A stretch of 8,478 nt of DNA from Chloroflexota bacterium (lineage in GTDB: Bacteria > Chloroflexota > Anaerolineae > Promineifilales > Promineifilaceae), in NCBI GenBank assembly GCA_008501785.1, contig QQUD01000187.1, forward strand, positions 1-8,478. Reading direction: 5' to 3'. Positions 1 to 6,720 of this stretch are shown here, piece by piece; position 1 is the stretch's first letter; every line of letters starts with the position of its first letter. The position numbers and the translations under genes were made by a program. The notes beneath the pieces are model-generated. The model ran no database searches and had not been told where the DNA came from. It was given only the letters and a program-made list of their open reading frames with translations.

Positions 1-153
1 AATCTTACACGCATTGGCAACCGTGTGTGCCCACCCCACATTGCCTCCCACCACAGTTAACGCTTCCACCTGCACCTCAGGGTGTGCCAACGCCATCATA
101 ATCGCATGAGCATCGTCCACACCTGGGTCAGTATCGATAATAATTCGTTCCAT
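1..153 (-). CDS. Inosine/uridine-preferring nucleoside hydrolase, N-terminal 51 residues (partial)
   Basis: Translating the minus strand from the ATG at 153 gives a protein beginning MERIIIDTDPGVDDAHAIMM, followed by a short stretch ending at the window edge. The DTDPGVDDA block near the N-terminus is the signature of the IUNH nucleoside hydrolase family; its aspartates bind the catalytic calcium ion. Family members cleave the N-glycosidic bond of ribonucleosides, giving ribose and a free base, usually in cytosolic salvage. The second block, ALTVVGGNV, fits the strand that follows in this family. An AGAGG Shine-Dalgarno-like stretch lies about 6 bases before the ATG. The gene is divergent from the formate dehydrogenase gene. 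Only about one sixth of a normal 300-350 residue protein is visible, so substrate preference cannot be judged. Confidence 0.9.
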   Translation of the reverse strand, partial: MERIIIDTDPGVDDAHAIMMALAHPEVQVEALTVVGGNVGWAHTVANACKI

Positions 154-178
154 GATTGCCTCTTATTCAGAAATTAAA

Positions 179-247
179 ACGCAGATTTTAAAGATTTTGA
201 CGCAGATTTCGAAGTTTTGATTTTTTGAAACCGTTCTAAATCTACGT
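179..247. repeat. Imperfect 21-bp tandem repeat with a distal inverted copy
   Basis: ACGCAGATTT occurs at 179-188 and again at 200-209. The 21-base units 179-199 and 200-220 match at roughly 16 of 21 positions. A near-inverted copy, AAATCTACGT, lies at 238-247 and pairs with either ACGCAGATTT copy at 9 of 10 bases, so a hairpin could form. The element lies in the upstream region of the nucleoside hydrolase gene on the minus strand. It may be a dispersed intergenic repeat rather than a specific operator; its function is unknown. Confidence 0.55.
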
Positions 248-322
248 GTTTACTCAATCTTGACAATATTACCTTGTTTTTGGGGTGGTGAAAGGCTAAG
301 AAAACGGCCGTATCCAATTAAA

Positions 323-342
323 AATTCACCAATTCACCAATT
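323..342. repeat. Short AATTCACC tandem repeat
   Basis: AATTCACC is repeated exactly at 323-330 and 331-338 and is followed by AATT. On the opposite strand it reads GGTGAATT, close to the GTGAATT units that build the hairpin at 2630-2717, so the two may belong to one family of simple intergenic sequence. It lies upstream of the proposed formate dehydrogenase promoter and inside the 5' extension of that reading frame, which supports treating the extension as non-coding. Confidence 0.5.
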
Positions 343-367
343 TTCCATTAATTATTTTCCCAATTCT

Positions 368-396
368 TTGCAATCACTTCAATTAATGAGTATGAT
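368..396 (+). promoter_or_regulatory. Candidate sigma-70-type promoter for the formate dehydrogenase gene
   Basis: TTGCAA at 368-373 (4 of 6 to TTGACA) and TATGAT at 391-396 (5 of 6 to TATAAT) are separated by exactly 17 bases. Transcription would begin near 403 and leave a 5' leader of about 43 bases carrying the GGAGG ribosome binding site. The position agrees with translation starting at 446 rather than further upstream. This is a motif match only. Confidence 0.4.
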
Positions 397-435
397 GCTG
401 TCTCACTCTACAAACAATCTGCTTCCTATTTTTTT

Positions 436-440
436 GGAGG
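436..440 (+). promoter_or_regulatory. Ribosome binding site fixing the fdhA start
   Basis: GGAGG lies 5 bases before the ATG at 446. This ideal Shine-Dalgarno is the main reason to start the protein there. The reading frame stays open for 62 more codons upstream, to 260, but that stretch has no comparable site and encodes low-complexity sequence. Confidence 0.8.
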
Positions 441-445
441 ATTCC

Positions 446-2617
446 ATGCTTTCACCCGATAAAACTGTGCGTACTACCTGCCCTTACTGCGGCGTCGGCT
501 GTCAACTTAGCCTTAGTGTCAAAGACGGCTACATTTACCGCGTTGATGCGCCATTTGATGCCGCACCTAATTACGGAATGCTGTGCGTGAAAGGGCGCTT
601 TGGCACAGATTATGTCAAGCATCCACGACGTATCAAAACGCCGCTCATTCGCACCAATCGCGAAGAAGGGCGCAGCGCCAAACCCATTTGGCGTGAAGCT
701 AGTTGGGATGAAGCGCTTGACTACGTAGCCGATGAACTGGTACGCATCGTCAAAGAAAATGGAGGTGATGCCATCGCCAGCTATGCCAGTGCCAAAGCCA
801 CCAATGAAGACACCTACGTTTTCCAAAAGTTTATTCGCGCTTTAGTCGGCACAAACAATGTCGATCACTGCGCTCGGCTGTGCCATGCAGGCTCAGTGAC
901 AGGCTTATCGCTTTCGATTGGCTCCAGCGCCATGTCCAACTCCATCGCTGAGATGGAAAACTTGGACACCTTCATTGTCACTGGCTCCAACACAACCGAA
1001 ACACATCCCGTCATCTCCAACTACCTGAAAAAGGCGGTGCGCAAAAATGGCGCAACCCTGATTGTGGTTGATCCGCGTCGGATTGAGATGACTGATTTTT
1101 CGACTGTCTGGCTGCAGCAAAACCCGGGCACAGATGTGGCCGTTTTTCAGGCAATGGCGCATGTTGTTGTCAAAGAAAAGCTGTATGACGCCGATTTTAT
1201 TGCGCAGCGCACCGAAGGATTTAGTGACTACTTAGAATCACTTGAACAGTACACGCCTGAATGGGCTGAAGAAGTGAGTGGCGTGCCTGCTGATAAAATT
1301 CGACAGGCAGCTCGTTTGTACGCCAATGCAGGCAAAGGGGCCATTTATTGGGGCATGGGCATCAGCCAAAGCACCCATGGCACCGATAACACCCTATCAC
1401 TTGTGAATTTGGCGATGATGTGTGGGCATGTGGGCAAATCTGGCACTGGGTTGAATCCGCTGCGCGGTCAAAACAATGTGCAGGGTTGTTCTGATAGCGG
1501 TGGCTTGCCGAATGTGTACACCGCCTATCAAGCAGTCAACAACCCATCTACGCAAAACAAATTTGAGCGGCATTGGGGCGTGCCGCTCAGTCCAGAACCG
1601 GGTCTGACCGCAACTGAAATGGTTACTGGCGCGGTTGATGGCACAGTGCGCGGCATGTTCATATTGGGCGAAAATCCGATGATTAGCGAACCAAATCAGG
1701 CGCACACACGACACGCTTTGGAGCAGTTGGAGTTTATGGTGTGTCAGGATATTTTTATCAACGAAACAGGTGAAATGGCGGACGTGATTTTACCAGCAAC
1801 CAGTTTTGCTGAGAAAGATGGCACGTTCACTAACACAGACCGGCGTGTACAGCGCTGCCGTAAAGCAGTGGAGCCAGTTGGGAAATCGCGTCCAGATTGG
1901 GACATTATTTCAGATTTGGGGCGGCGAGTTTCACAGCAGTTGGGTATCACAATGAATGCCGGATTTGATTACACGCTTCCACGCGAGATTTGGGAAGAGA
2001 TGCGCCAACTTACGCCTGATTTTGGTGGCATTGATTATGATCGCATTGATCGGGAGGGTGGCGTGCATTGGCCTTGTCCCGATTTTGATCATCCAGGGAC
2101 GCCATTTTTGTTTAGCGATGGCTTCCCGCGTGGGCGGGGCAAGTTTTGGGCTGTGGAATATGGTACGGATTCTGAACAACCGGATGATGAGTATCCGTTT
2201 AACTTGAGCACAGGGCGCGTGCTATACCACTGGCACGGCAGCACGATGAGCGGCAATTCGCGGCTGGAAGATGCGTTTCCAGAGGCGGTTTGTGAGATGC
2301 ATCCGGTGGATGCTGGGGAATTGGGGCTGGAGACTGGAGACTGGGCAGAGATTGCGTCACGGCGAGGAGCGATTAAGGTGCGCGTGCTGGTGACGGAGCG
2401 TTCGCCGCAAAAAACGATTTTTGTGCCATTCCATTTTGCGGAGGCAGCAGCGAATGTGCTGACGCTGGACCGGGTGGATACGCGGGCGAAGATTCCGGAT
2501 TATAAGAATACGGCCGTTTCCATTCAACCCACCACCCCACCTGAAGGATGGGATGAGGGGTATGAACGGCCGTTACTGGAACGTGGGGCGATTAAGGACC
2601 CGGTGCAGATTCATTGA
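446..2617 (+). CDS. fdhA: Formate dehydrogenase, catalytic (alpha) subunit, cysteine form
   Basis: This is a molybdenum/tungsten bis-MGD enzyme of the DMSO reductase superfamily that oxidises formate to CO2. From the start at 446 it has 723 residues, close to E. coli FdhF (715). Seen in sequence: a [4Fe-4S] site CPYCGVGC with a fourth Cys (C12, C15, C19, C47); the cluster-to-cofactor lysine in CVKG (K49); the active-site segment DHCARLCHAGS with C146 and H147, where FdhF has selenocysteine and His; an arginine in LRGQNNVQG (R340) matching the formate-binding Arg of FdhF; LGENPM at 407-412; ADVILPATSFAEKDGTF; and a C-terminal dinucleotide-binding domain from about residue 590 (LSTGRVLYHWH). 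The codon for residue 146 is TGC, so no selenocysteine is needed. It lacks the NuoG-like [2Fe-2S]/ferredoxin N-terminal extension of NAD-linked forms. No beta/gamma subunit, fdhD or hydrogenase gene is adjacent, so the electron acceptor is unknown. There is no twin-arginine signal, so it is probably cytoplasmic. Confidence 0.93.
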   Translation: MLSPDKTVRTTCPYCGVGCQLSLSVKDGYIYRVDAPFDAAPNYGMLCVKGRFGTDYVKHPRRIKTPLIRTNREEGRSAKPIWREASWDEALDYVADELVRIVKENGGDAIASYASAKATNEDTYVFQKFIRALVGTNNVDHCARLCHAGSVTGLSLSIGSSAMSNSIAEMENLDTFIVTGSNTTETHPVISNYLKKAVRKNGATLIVVDPRRIEMTDFSTVWLQQNPGTDVAVFQAMAHVVVKEKLYDADFIAQRTEGFSDYLESLEQYTPEWAEEVSGVPADKIRQAARLYANAGKGAIYWGMGISQSTHGTDNTLSLVNLAMMCGHVGKSGTGLNPLRGQNNVQGCSDSGGLPNVYTAYQAVNNPSTQNKFERHWGVPLSPEPGLTATEMVTGAVDGTVRGMFILGENPMISEPNQAHTRHALEQLEFMVCQDIFINETGEMADVILPATSFAEKDGTFTNTDRRVQRCRKAVEPVGKSRPDWDIISDLGRRVSQQLGITMNAGFDYTLPREIWEEMRQLTPDFGGIDYDRIDREGGVHWPCPDFDHPGTPFLFSDGFPRGRGKFWAVEYGTDSEQPDDEYPFNLSTGRVLYHWHGSTMSGNSRLEDAFPEAVCEMHPVDAGELGLETGDWAEIASRRGAIKVRVLVTERSPQKTIFVPFHFAEAAANVLTLDRVDTRAKIPDYKNTAVSIQPTTPPEGWDEGYERPLLERGAIKDPVQIH

Positions 2618-2629
2618 GGGGGAGGAAGA

Positions 2630-2717
2630 AATAATGAATTGTGAATAATGAATTGTGAATTGTGAATGAGCAGAGCCACCTTCACAATTCATTATTCGTT
2701 ATTCATTATTCATTATT
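2630..2717. terminator. Long imperfect inverted repeat between convergent genes, probable bidirectional terminator
   Basis: The left arm 2630-2666 and right arm 2681-2717 are complementary at about 32 of 37 positions, with a 14-base loop (2667-2680). Both arms are built from short units such as AATAATGAATT and GTGAATT, so the hairpin is AU-rich and has no clear T-run typical of a canonical terminator. It starts 12 bases after the fdhA stop codon. The right arm overlaps the last codons and stop codon (2706-2708) of the convergent CapA-like gene. Position favours transcription termination for both genes, but a dispersed intergenic repeat is an equally good description. Confidence 0.55.
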
Positions 2718-4433
2718 TTCCTTCCATTCACTCGCATTAAATGTTGCAGTTAGAACAGCGGTGCGCTCTTGGGGTGTCATGTCGCGGGGGCGGGCGTAGT
2801 TTTCGATGAGGCCTGTCCAGAGATCGATGCTGATCAGTTGGTTGTCATAGATGACGTAGGTGTCTACGAAGGTTTGGCGCGTGCCAAGGTTGTTCATTTG
2901 GTCGAAGAAAAGGTTGCCGAGTCCGTAGTGGATGAATGCGCCGTTGTGGAAGTCAAATCCTTGAGCGTGGTGGCCTTGACTGCCGGAAACGGCCGTTGCG
3001 CCTGCAGCAGCCAGTTTTTTAAAATCCACCTGCTGCTGTGCCGTTGCTGCGTAATGATAAAACTCATGATATTGCTGTGTGGCAATGACCACATACCCAT
3101 CTTCGTTTAATTCAGAAATTTGCTCATAAATGCCATCATCACAGGGGCGTGAACCGGGTAAGTCGGCTGTTGCCCACGCATAGGTTGGCCCAACCGGATT
3201 ACAGCCTAAAAAGGCGATTTGATTGTTGTTGTGGGTAATTAGCAGTGGTTTTTCTGCTTCAGCAAGGTCAGCGCCACCGCCAAATGTGCTCATGCCTGCA
3301 TTGGTGTACATCTCTAGTGAACGTATCAAATTTTCACGCCCCAAGTCATTGAGATGGTTGCCAGTCAGTTCGACAACATCGACACCGATGTCAGTGAGCA
3401 GTTGGAAATAGCTGTCCCGCGAACAAAATGAAGTGCCCCCGAATGGATCGGGATAGGCGCAGGTGGCTGAGAATGAAACTTCGTTGCTGACGTGGGTGAT
3501 GTCGGCGCTGGTGAGAATGGGTGAAACGGCCGTTCCCGGATACGACACGCCGTTCAGCTCCATTTGGTGTGCAGTGGCTCGTACCAAAGCCGTGACGCCG
3601 GTCATAGCAACACGGGTTATTTTGGCGGGGTCGCGGTTGGTGGTGGAGCCATTCCAGGTGGTGAGGAAGTTGGAAACGGCCGTTTCCTCACCTTCGATTC
3701 CAACGGACAGAACCAGAGGGTAAACAGATAAATCAAAATCTGGGTCATGGGGTGAAATGCCATCAAGCTGCATTACTTTGAGGCGGGGGGTGAGTTGGTG
3801 GAAAGGGAGGATGGTGTAAGACGGCCGTTGTTTCCAAAGCGTATCGACTAATTCGGCGGAGGGGGTGGTGGAAACGGCCGTTCCTGCACTACCAAAGAAA
3901 ATTTTAAGTGCTGGCAAATCGGAAGATGCAATCACAAACGACTGTGTATCACCTTGCCATGCAGATTGAATTTCAGCCAGCGAAATGCCATCTGCCACAG
4001 TGGGAAATGGGGCGGCAACAGCGTAAACCCACTCAGCAAAAGGCTGTCCGACATTGAGCACCAATTGCAAATCAGCCGCATTCACATCATCAGTCCATTG
4101 GAACTGGTTGGGATTGCTGTGAGCGATTTGTTGGGCAGCGGTGATGATGTCGGGGGGAACGGCCGTTTCGGCACTGATGAGTGTGGGGGGGGAAACGGCC
4201 GTTGCCGTTGCTGGCAGCGGCTCAGTTGCTGGCCGCAGCTCAGTTGCTGGCCGCAGCTCAGTTGCTGGCCGCAGCTCAGTTGCTGCAAGAATAGGCGTCG
4301 GCGGTGGTGGTAGCAAAACAGCTAAAGGCACCACCGTCGGCAGCGGCGCATCTCCACCACACCCCACCAATCCCAAAACCAACATCACCACAAACAAACA
4401 ACATTCTAATCCACATCTTCTTGCCCCCTGCAC
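2706..4433 (-). CDS. CapA-family (poly-gamma-glutamate synthesis-like) lipoprotein with N-terminal binding-protein-like domain
   Basis: From a GTG at 4433 the product has 575 residues. An RR-containing n-region and a hydrophobic stretch end in the lipobox LVGC (Cys25), so it should be a lipid-anchored exported protein. Next come a Pro/Thr-rich linker with an ATELRP repeat (about 51-75), then about residues 95-265, which read like a periplasmic substrate-binding domain (APFPTVADGISLAEIQSAWQG; YTILPFHQL). From about 272 the protein matches CapA/PGA_cap metallophosphatase-like proteins: VELTGNHLNDLG (354-365), GGGADLAEAEKP, GSQGHHAQGFDFHNGAFIHY (484-503) and GLGNLFFDQ. The usual GDxMLGR-type first motif appears as TGVTALVR (278-285), without the metal-binding Asp. 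Activity and substrate are therefore unclear. The CapA name comes from capsule synthesis in Bacillus; no capB/capC neighbours are present. The reading frame continues upstream to 4796 but that part overlaps ppk1. Seven CGGCCG palindromes fall inside this gene. The start is less certain because C-rich repeats cover it. Confidence 0.8.
   Translation of the reverse strand: MQGARRCGLECCLFVVMLVLGLVGCGGDAPLPTVVPLAVLLPPPPTPILAATELRPATELRPATELRPATEPLPATATAVSPPTLISAETAVPPDIITAAQQIAHSNPNQFQWTDDVNAADLQLVLNVGQPFAEWVYAVAAPFPTVADGISLAEIQSAWQGDTQSFVIASSDLPALKIFFGSAGTAVSTTPSAELVDTLWKQRPSYTILPFHQLTPRLKVMQLDGISPHDPDFDLSVYPLVLSVGIEGEETAVSNFLTTWNGSTTNRDPAKITRVAMTGVTALVRATAHQMELNGVSYPGTAVSPILTSADITHVSNEVSFSATCAYPDPFGGTSFCSRDSYFQLLTDIGVDVVELTGNHLNDLGRENLIRSLEMYTNAGMSTFGGGADLAEAEKPLLITHNNNQIAFLGCNPVGPTYAWATADLPGSRPCDDGIYEQISELNEDGYVVIATQQYHEFYHYAATAQQQVDFKKLAAAGATAVSGSQGHHAQGFDFHNGAFIHYGLGNLFFDQMNNLGTRQTFVDTYVIYDNQLISIDLWTGLIENYARPRDMTPQERTAVLTATFNASEWKENNE
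3672..3687. repeat. Perfect 16-bp copy of the iterated palindrome GGAAACGGCCGTTTCC
   Basis: This is the only copy in the window that is palindromic over all 16 bases. It lies within the CapA-like coding sequence and encodes Glu-Thr-Ala-Val-Ser around residues 250-254, in the boundary region between the binding-protein-like and CapA-like domains. Confidence 0.85.
4221..4286. repeat. 18-bp in-frame tandem repeat (ATELRP hexapeptide)
   Basis: The unit CTCAGTTGCTGGCCGCAG is repeated without change at 4221-4238, 4239-4256 and 4257-4274, followed by a partial fourth copy to 4286. A decayed copy may precede it at 4206-4220. On the minus strand it encodes repeated ATELRP just after the lipobox of the CapA-like protein, forming a flexible spacer between lipid anchor and folded domains. 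Exact identity of the copies suggests recent expansion or slippage; because the unit is a multiple of three, copy-number changes keep the frame. Confidence 0.9.
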
Positions 4434-4469
4434 CCTACTCCTTACCCCCTGCACCTTGCCCCCTGCACC
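4421..4469. repeat. C-rich 14-mer repeats across the capA-like gene start
   Basis: TTGCCCCCTGCACC occurs at 4421-4434 and 4456-4469, with a one-base variant (TTACCCCCTGCACC) at 4442-4455. The second and third copies abut; a 7-base spacer (4435-4441) separates the first two. The array spans the GTG start and leader of the CapA-like gene and lies 5' of the ppk1 promoter candidate. Its make-up differs sharply from the AT-rich sequence that follows it. Confidence 0.8.
4438..4443 (-). promoter_or_regulatory. Ribosome binding site for the CapA-like gene
   Basis: On the minus strand AAGGAG precedes the GTG at 4433 with a 4-base gap. It is the only strong Shine-Dalgarno near the lipoprotein signal sequence, and an ATG closer to the lipobox (Met17) would leave too short a signal peptide. 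The gap is slightly short and the site lies partly in repeat sequence, so the start is probable rather than certain. Confidence 0.5.
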
Positions 4470-4475
4470 ATTAAT

Positions 4476-4504
4476 TCGACAAATCCACAAAAACGTCCTA
4501 AATT
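4476..4504 (+). promoter_or_regulatory. Candidate promoter for ppk1
   Basis: TCGACA at 4476-4481 (5 of 6 to TTGACA) and TAAATT at 4499-4504 (4 of 6 to TATAAT) are 17 bases apart. Transcription would start near 4511, leaving a leader of about 26 bases before the ATG at 4537. No PHO-box-like direct repeat was recognised. Confidence 0.33.
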
Positions 4505-4536
4505 TAATAAAAATCCACATAAAGACCAGAGCAACT

Positions 4537-6615
4537 ATGAATACAGTAGATTTAAGAAACCCCAGTTTATACATTAACCGCGAATTAAGCAGCATCGAAT
4601 TCAACCGACGCGTTCTCAATGAATGTTCAAATCCTGAGCATCCACTGTTAGAACGGATTAAGTTTTTAGCAATTTTCAACGGAAACATAGATGAATTTTT
4701 CATGGTACGGGTTTCTGGCCTCAAACAGCAAGTATTGCTTGGCATCACAGATCGCCCTGCTGATGGGTTTACGCCACGTGAAGCACTTGTTGCCATTCAC
4801 CGAACAATTACACAATTATTCTCCCAGTCCAACAAAATATGGCGAGAGGTTCTTCAGCCAGAATTGAAACGGAATGGGGTTGAGGTTGTTAATTACAAAA
4901 GGCTGGGGAAACGACCCAAAACCAAATTACGCGAATATTTCGAACGGGAAATTTTCCCGGTACTCACACCACTCGTCTTTGATCCGGGGCATCCGTTTCC
5001 ACATATCTCGAATCTTAGCCTGAATCTGGCTGTGGCGCTACGCGATCCCGAAACGCAAGGCACCCACTTTGCTCGCGTTAAAGTTCCTTCGACACTGCCT
5101 CGACTCGTCCCGCTCAAACCAATTGATCCAGATGAGTTACTTCCTCCAGCCGTGCAAAAATTTGTCTGGTTAGAAGAAGTGATTACGGCAAATTTAGATC
5201 GTCTGTTCCCAGGCGTGCAAGTTGTAGATTCTTATCCGTTTCGAATTACACGCAACACCGACATGGAAATTCAGGAAGAAGAAGCGGATGATTTAATGCT
5301 CACTATGGAAGAGAATCTGCGGCAACGACATTTTGGATCTGTTGTCAGGTTAGAAATTGATGATGGCACGCCAGAGCACGTCCGTGAACTGCTAATTGCC
5401 AACTTGCAAATTGGGCATAACGACGTTTATACAACCAATGGGCCACTTGGACTAAGCAACTTATGGGATTTACATCGCCTGGAACGACCTGATTTAAAAG
5501 AAGATTTTCATCAGCCTCATTCTCCAGCCATTTTGCGTTCTGGTGAAAATATTTTTTCTATCTTGCAAAGGCAAAATATTTTATTGCATCATCCTTATGA
5601 CAGCTTTTTACCAGTCATTGACTTTTTAAATATGGCCGCCGAAGACCCAGATGTACTTGCCATTAAACAAACATTGTATCGGGTTGGTTCAAATCCCCCA
5701 ATTGTAAAATCCTTGATGAAAGCGCGCGAAAATGGCAAGCAAGTAGCCGTGCTGGTTGAACTCAAGGCTCGTTTTGATGAAGAGAGCAATATTGAATGGG
5801 CACGTGCTTTGGAAAATGCCGGTGTCCATGTAGCATATGGTCTAATTGGGTTGAAAACACATTGCAAAATGTTGCTAGTAGTTCGAAGAGAAAGAGAAGG
5901 TATTCGGCGTTACGTTCATTTGAGCACCGGCAACTACAATGCGAATACAGCACGCATGTATACAGACCTAGGCTTGTTAACATCAGATGAGCAGCTTGGC
6001 GCTGACGCAACAGAGGTATTTAATTACCTGACCGGTTTCTCTAAACAACGTGATTATCGTAAATTTTTGGTGGCTCCGGTAAACTTGCGTGAAAAGTTGA
6101 CGGCGTTTATTGAACGAGAAACGAAACATGGCAAAGATGGTCATATTATTATCAAAGCAAATTCGCTGGTTGACGCAAAGCTAATTCGTGCGCTTTATCG
6201 TGCTTCCCAGACGGGTGTTAAAATTGATTTGATTATTCGAGGCATTTGCTGTTTACGACCCGGTATAAAAGGTATCAGCGACAATATTCGTGTGATTAGT
6301 GTAATCGGCCGTTTTCTGGAACATAGTCGCATTTATTATTTCCACAATCAAGGCAAATCTGACCTTTATATCGGGAGTGCAGACCCAATGCCGCGCAATA
6401 TCGATCGTCGGGTTGAGGTCGTTTTCCCGCTTGAAGACAAAGATATGAAGCAGACTATTCTTGACAATGTTTTAGAAATTTATCTAAAAGACACGGCAAA
6501 AGGATATTGGCTCAAATCTGACGGCACTTATATTCCCCGTTCATCAACGTTAGGTGAAGGGGAAGAGCTATTTAATAGTCAGATGTGGTTGTTAAACGGC
6601 CGTTTACACGAATAA
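4537..6615 (+). CDS. ppk1: Polyphosphate kinase 1 (PPK1)
   Basis: PPK1 reversibly transfers the gamma phosphate of ATP onto a growing polyphosphate chain. The 692-residue product is the expected length (E. coli 688). N-terminal domain: LYINRELSSIEFNRRVLNE (11-29) and NIDEFFMVRVSGL (50-62), with N50 matching the ATP-contacting Asn of E. coli. The head domain includes HPFPHISNLSLNLAV. Catalytic C-terminal domains: R382 in KQTLYRV and R412 in LKARFDEESNIEWA match the Mg-binding arginines; H442 in GLKTHCK matches the autophosphorylated His435; H596 in GRFLEHSR matches His592. STGNYNANTARMYTDLGLLT and the SADPMPRNIDRRVEV block are also present. All catalytic residues are intact, so it should be active. 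The ATG at 4537 gives family-standard N-terminal sequence; the frame is open back to 4141 but that part is antisense to the CapA-like gene and its repeats. No good Shine-Dalgarno precedes the ATG. It is divergent from the CapA-like gene; no ppx exopolyphosphatase lies in view. Confidence 0.97.
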   Translation: MNTVDLRNPSLYINRELSSIEFNRRVLNECSNPEHPLLERIKFLAIFNGNIDEFFMVRVSGLKQQVLLGITDRPADGFTPREALVAIHRTITQLFSQSNKIWREVLQPELKRNGVEVVNYKRLGKRPKTKLREYFEREIFPVLTPLVFDPGHPFPHISNLSLNLAVALRDPETQGTHFARVKVPSTLPRLVPLKPIDPDELLPPAVQKFVWLEEVITANLDRLFPGVQVVDSYPFRITRNTDMEIQEEEADDLMLTMEENLRQRHFGSVVRLEIDDGTPEHVRELLIANLQIGHNDVYTTNGPLGLSNLWDLHRLERPDLKEDFHQPHSPAILRSGENIFSILQRQNILLHHPYDSFLPVIDFLNMAAEDPDVLAIKQTLYRVGSNPPIVKSLMKARENGKQVAVLVELKARFDEESNIEWARALENAGVHVAYGLIGLKTHCKMLLVVRREREGIRRYVHLSTGNYNANTARMYTDLGLLTSDEQLGADATEVFNYLTGFSKQRDYRKFLVAPVNLREKLTAFIERETKHGKDGHIIIKANSLVDAKLIRALYRASQTGVKIDLIIRGICCLRPGIKGISDNIRVISVIGRFLEHSRIYYFHNQGKSDLYIGSADPMPRNIDRRVEVVFPLEDKDMKQTILDNVLEIYLKDTAKGYWLKSDGTYIPRSSTLGEGEELFNSQMWLLNGRLHE

Positions 6616-6656
6616 AACAACCCAATAAAGTTCAAGAAAACGTTGAGTTAGGATAA

Positions 6657-6685
6657 CCTTCCCAATGGCCCAAACCTTTGGGAGG
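6657..6685 (+). terminator. Weak hairpin after ppk1, possible terminator
   Basis: TCCCAA (6660-6665) pairs with TTGGGA (6678-6683), extended by CC/GG outside a one-base bulge, with a 12-base loop. A second CCCAAA at 6669-6674 can compete for the same TTTGGG arm. It begins about 41 bases after the ppk1 stop codon. No T-run follows, so intrinsic termination is doubtful. Confidence 0.3.
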
Positions 6686-6720
6686 ATAGCGTTATATACG
6701 GACAAACCCTTAGACATATT

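Noticed and set aside
260..265. Perfect TTGACA -35 box
   Set aside because: No acceptable -10 hexamer lies 15 to 19 bases downstream; the pair at 368-396 is better placed.
260..445. 62-codon N-terminal extension of the formate dehydrogenase frame
   Set aside because: It contains a repeat and a promoter-like pair, has no ribosome binding site at its ATG, and the GGAGG before 446 gives a start matching the family's N-terminus.
881..883. Possible selenocysteine codon at the formate dehydrogenase active site
   Set aside because: The codon is TGC (Cys), and there is no in-frame TGA in the gene.
4221..4469. CRISPR-like array
   Set aside because: The repeats are 14 and 18 bases, contiguous or nearly so, without unique spacers of constant length, and part of them is coding.
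4141..4536. 132-codon N-terminal extension of the ppk1 frame
   Set aside because: It is antisense to the CapA-like gene, reads through the 18-bp and 14-mer repeats, and yields repetitive peptide absent from PPK1 proteins; the ATG at 4537 gives the normal length.
4434..4796. 121-codon upstream extension of the CapA-like frame
   Set aside because: It overlaps the start of ppk1 on the opposite strand and would put the lipoprotein signal sequence in the middle of the protein.
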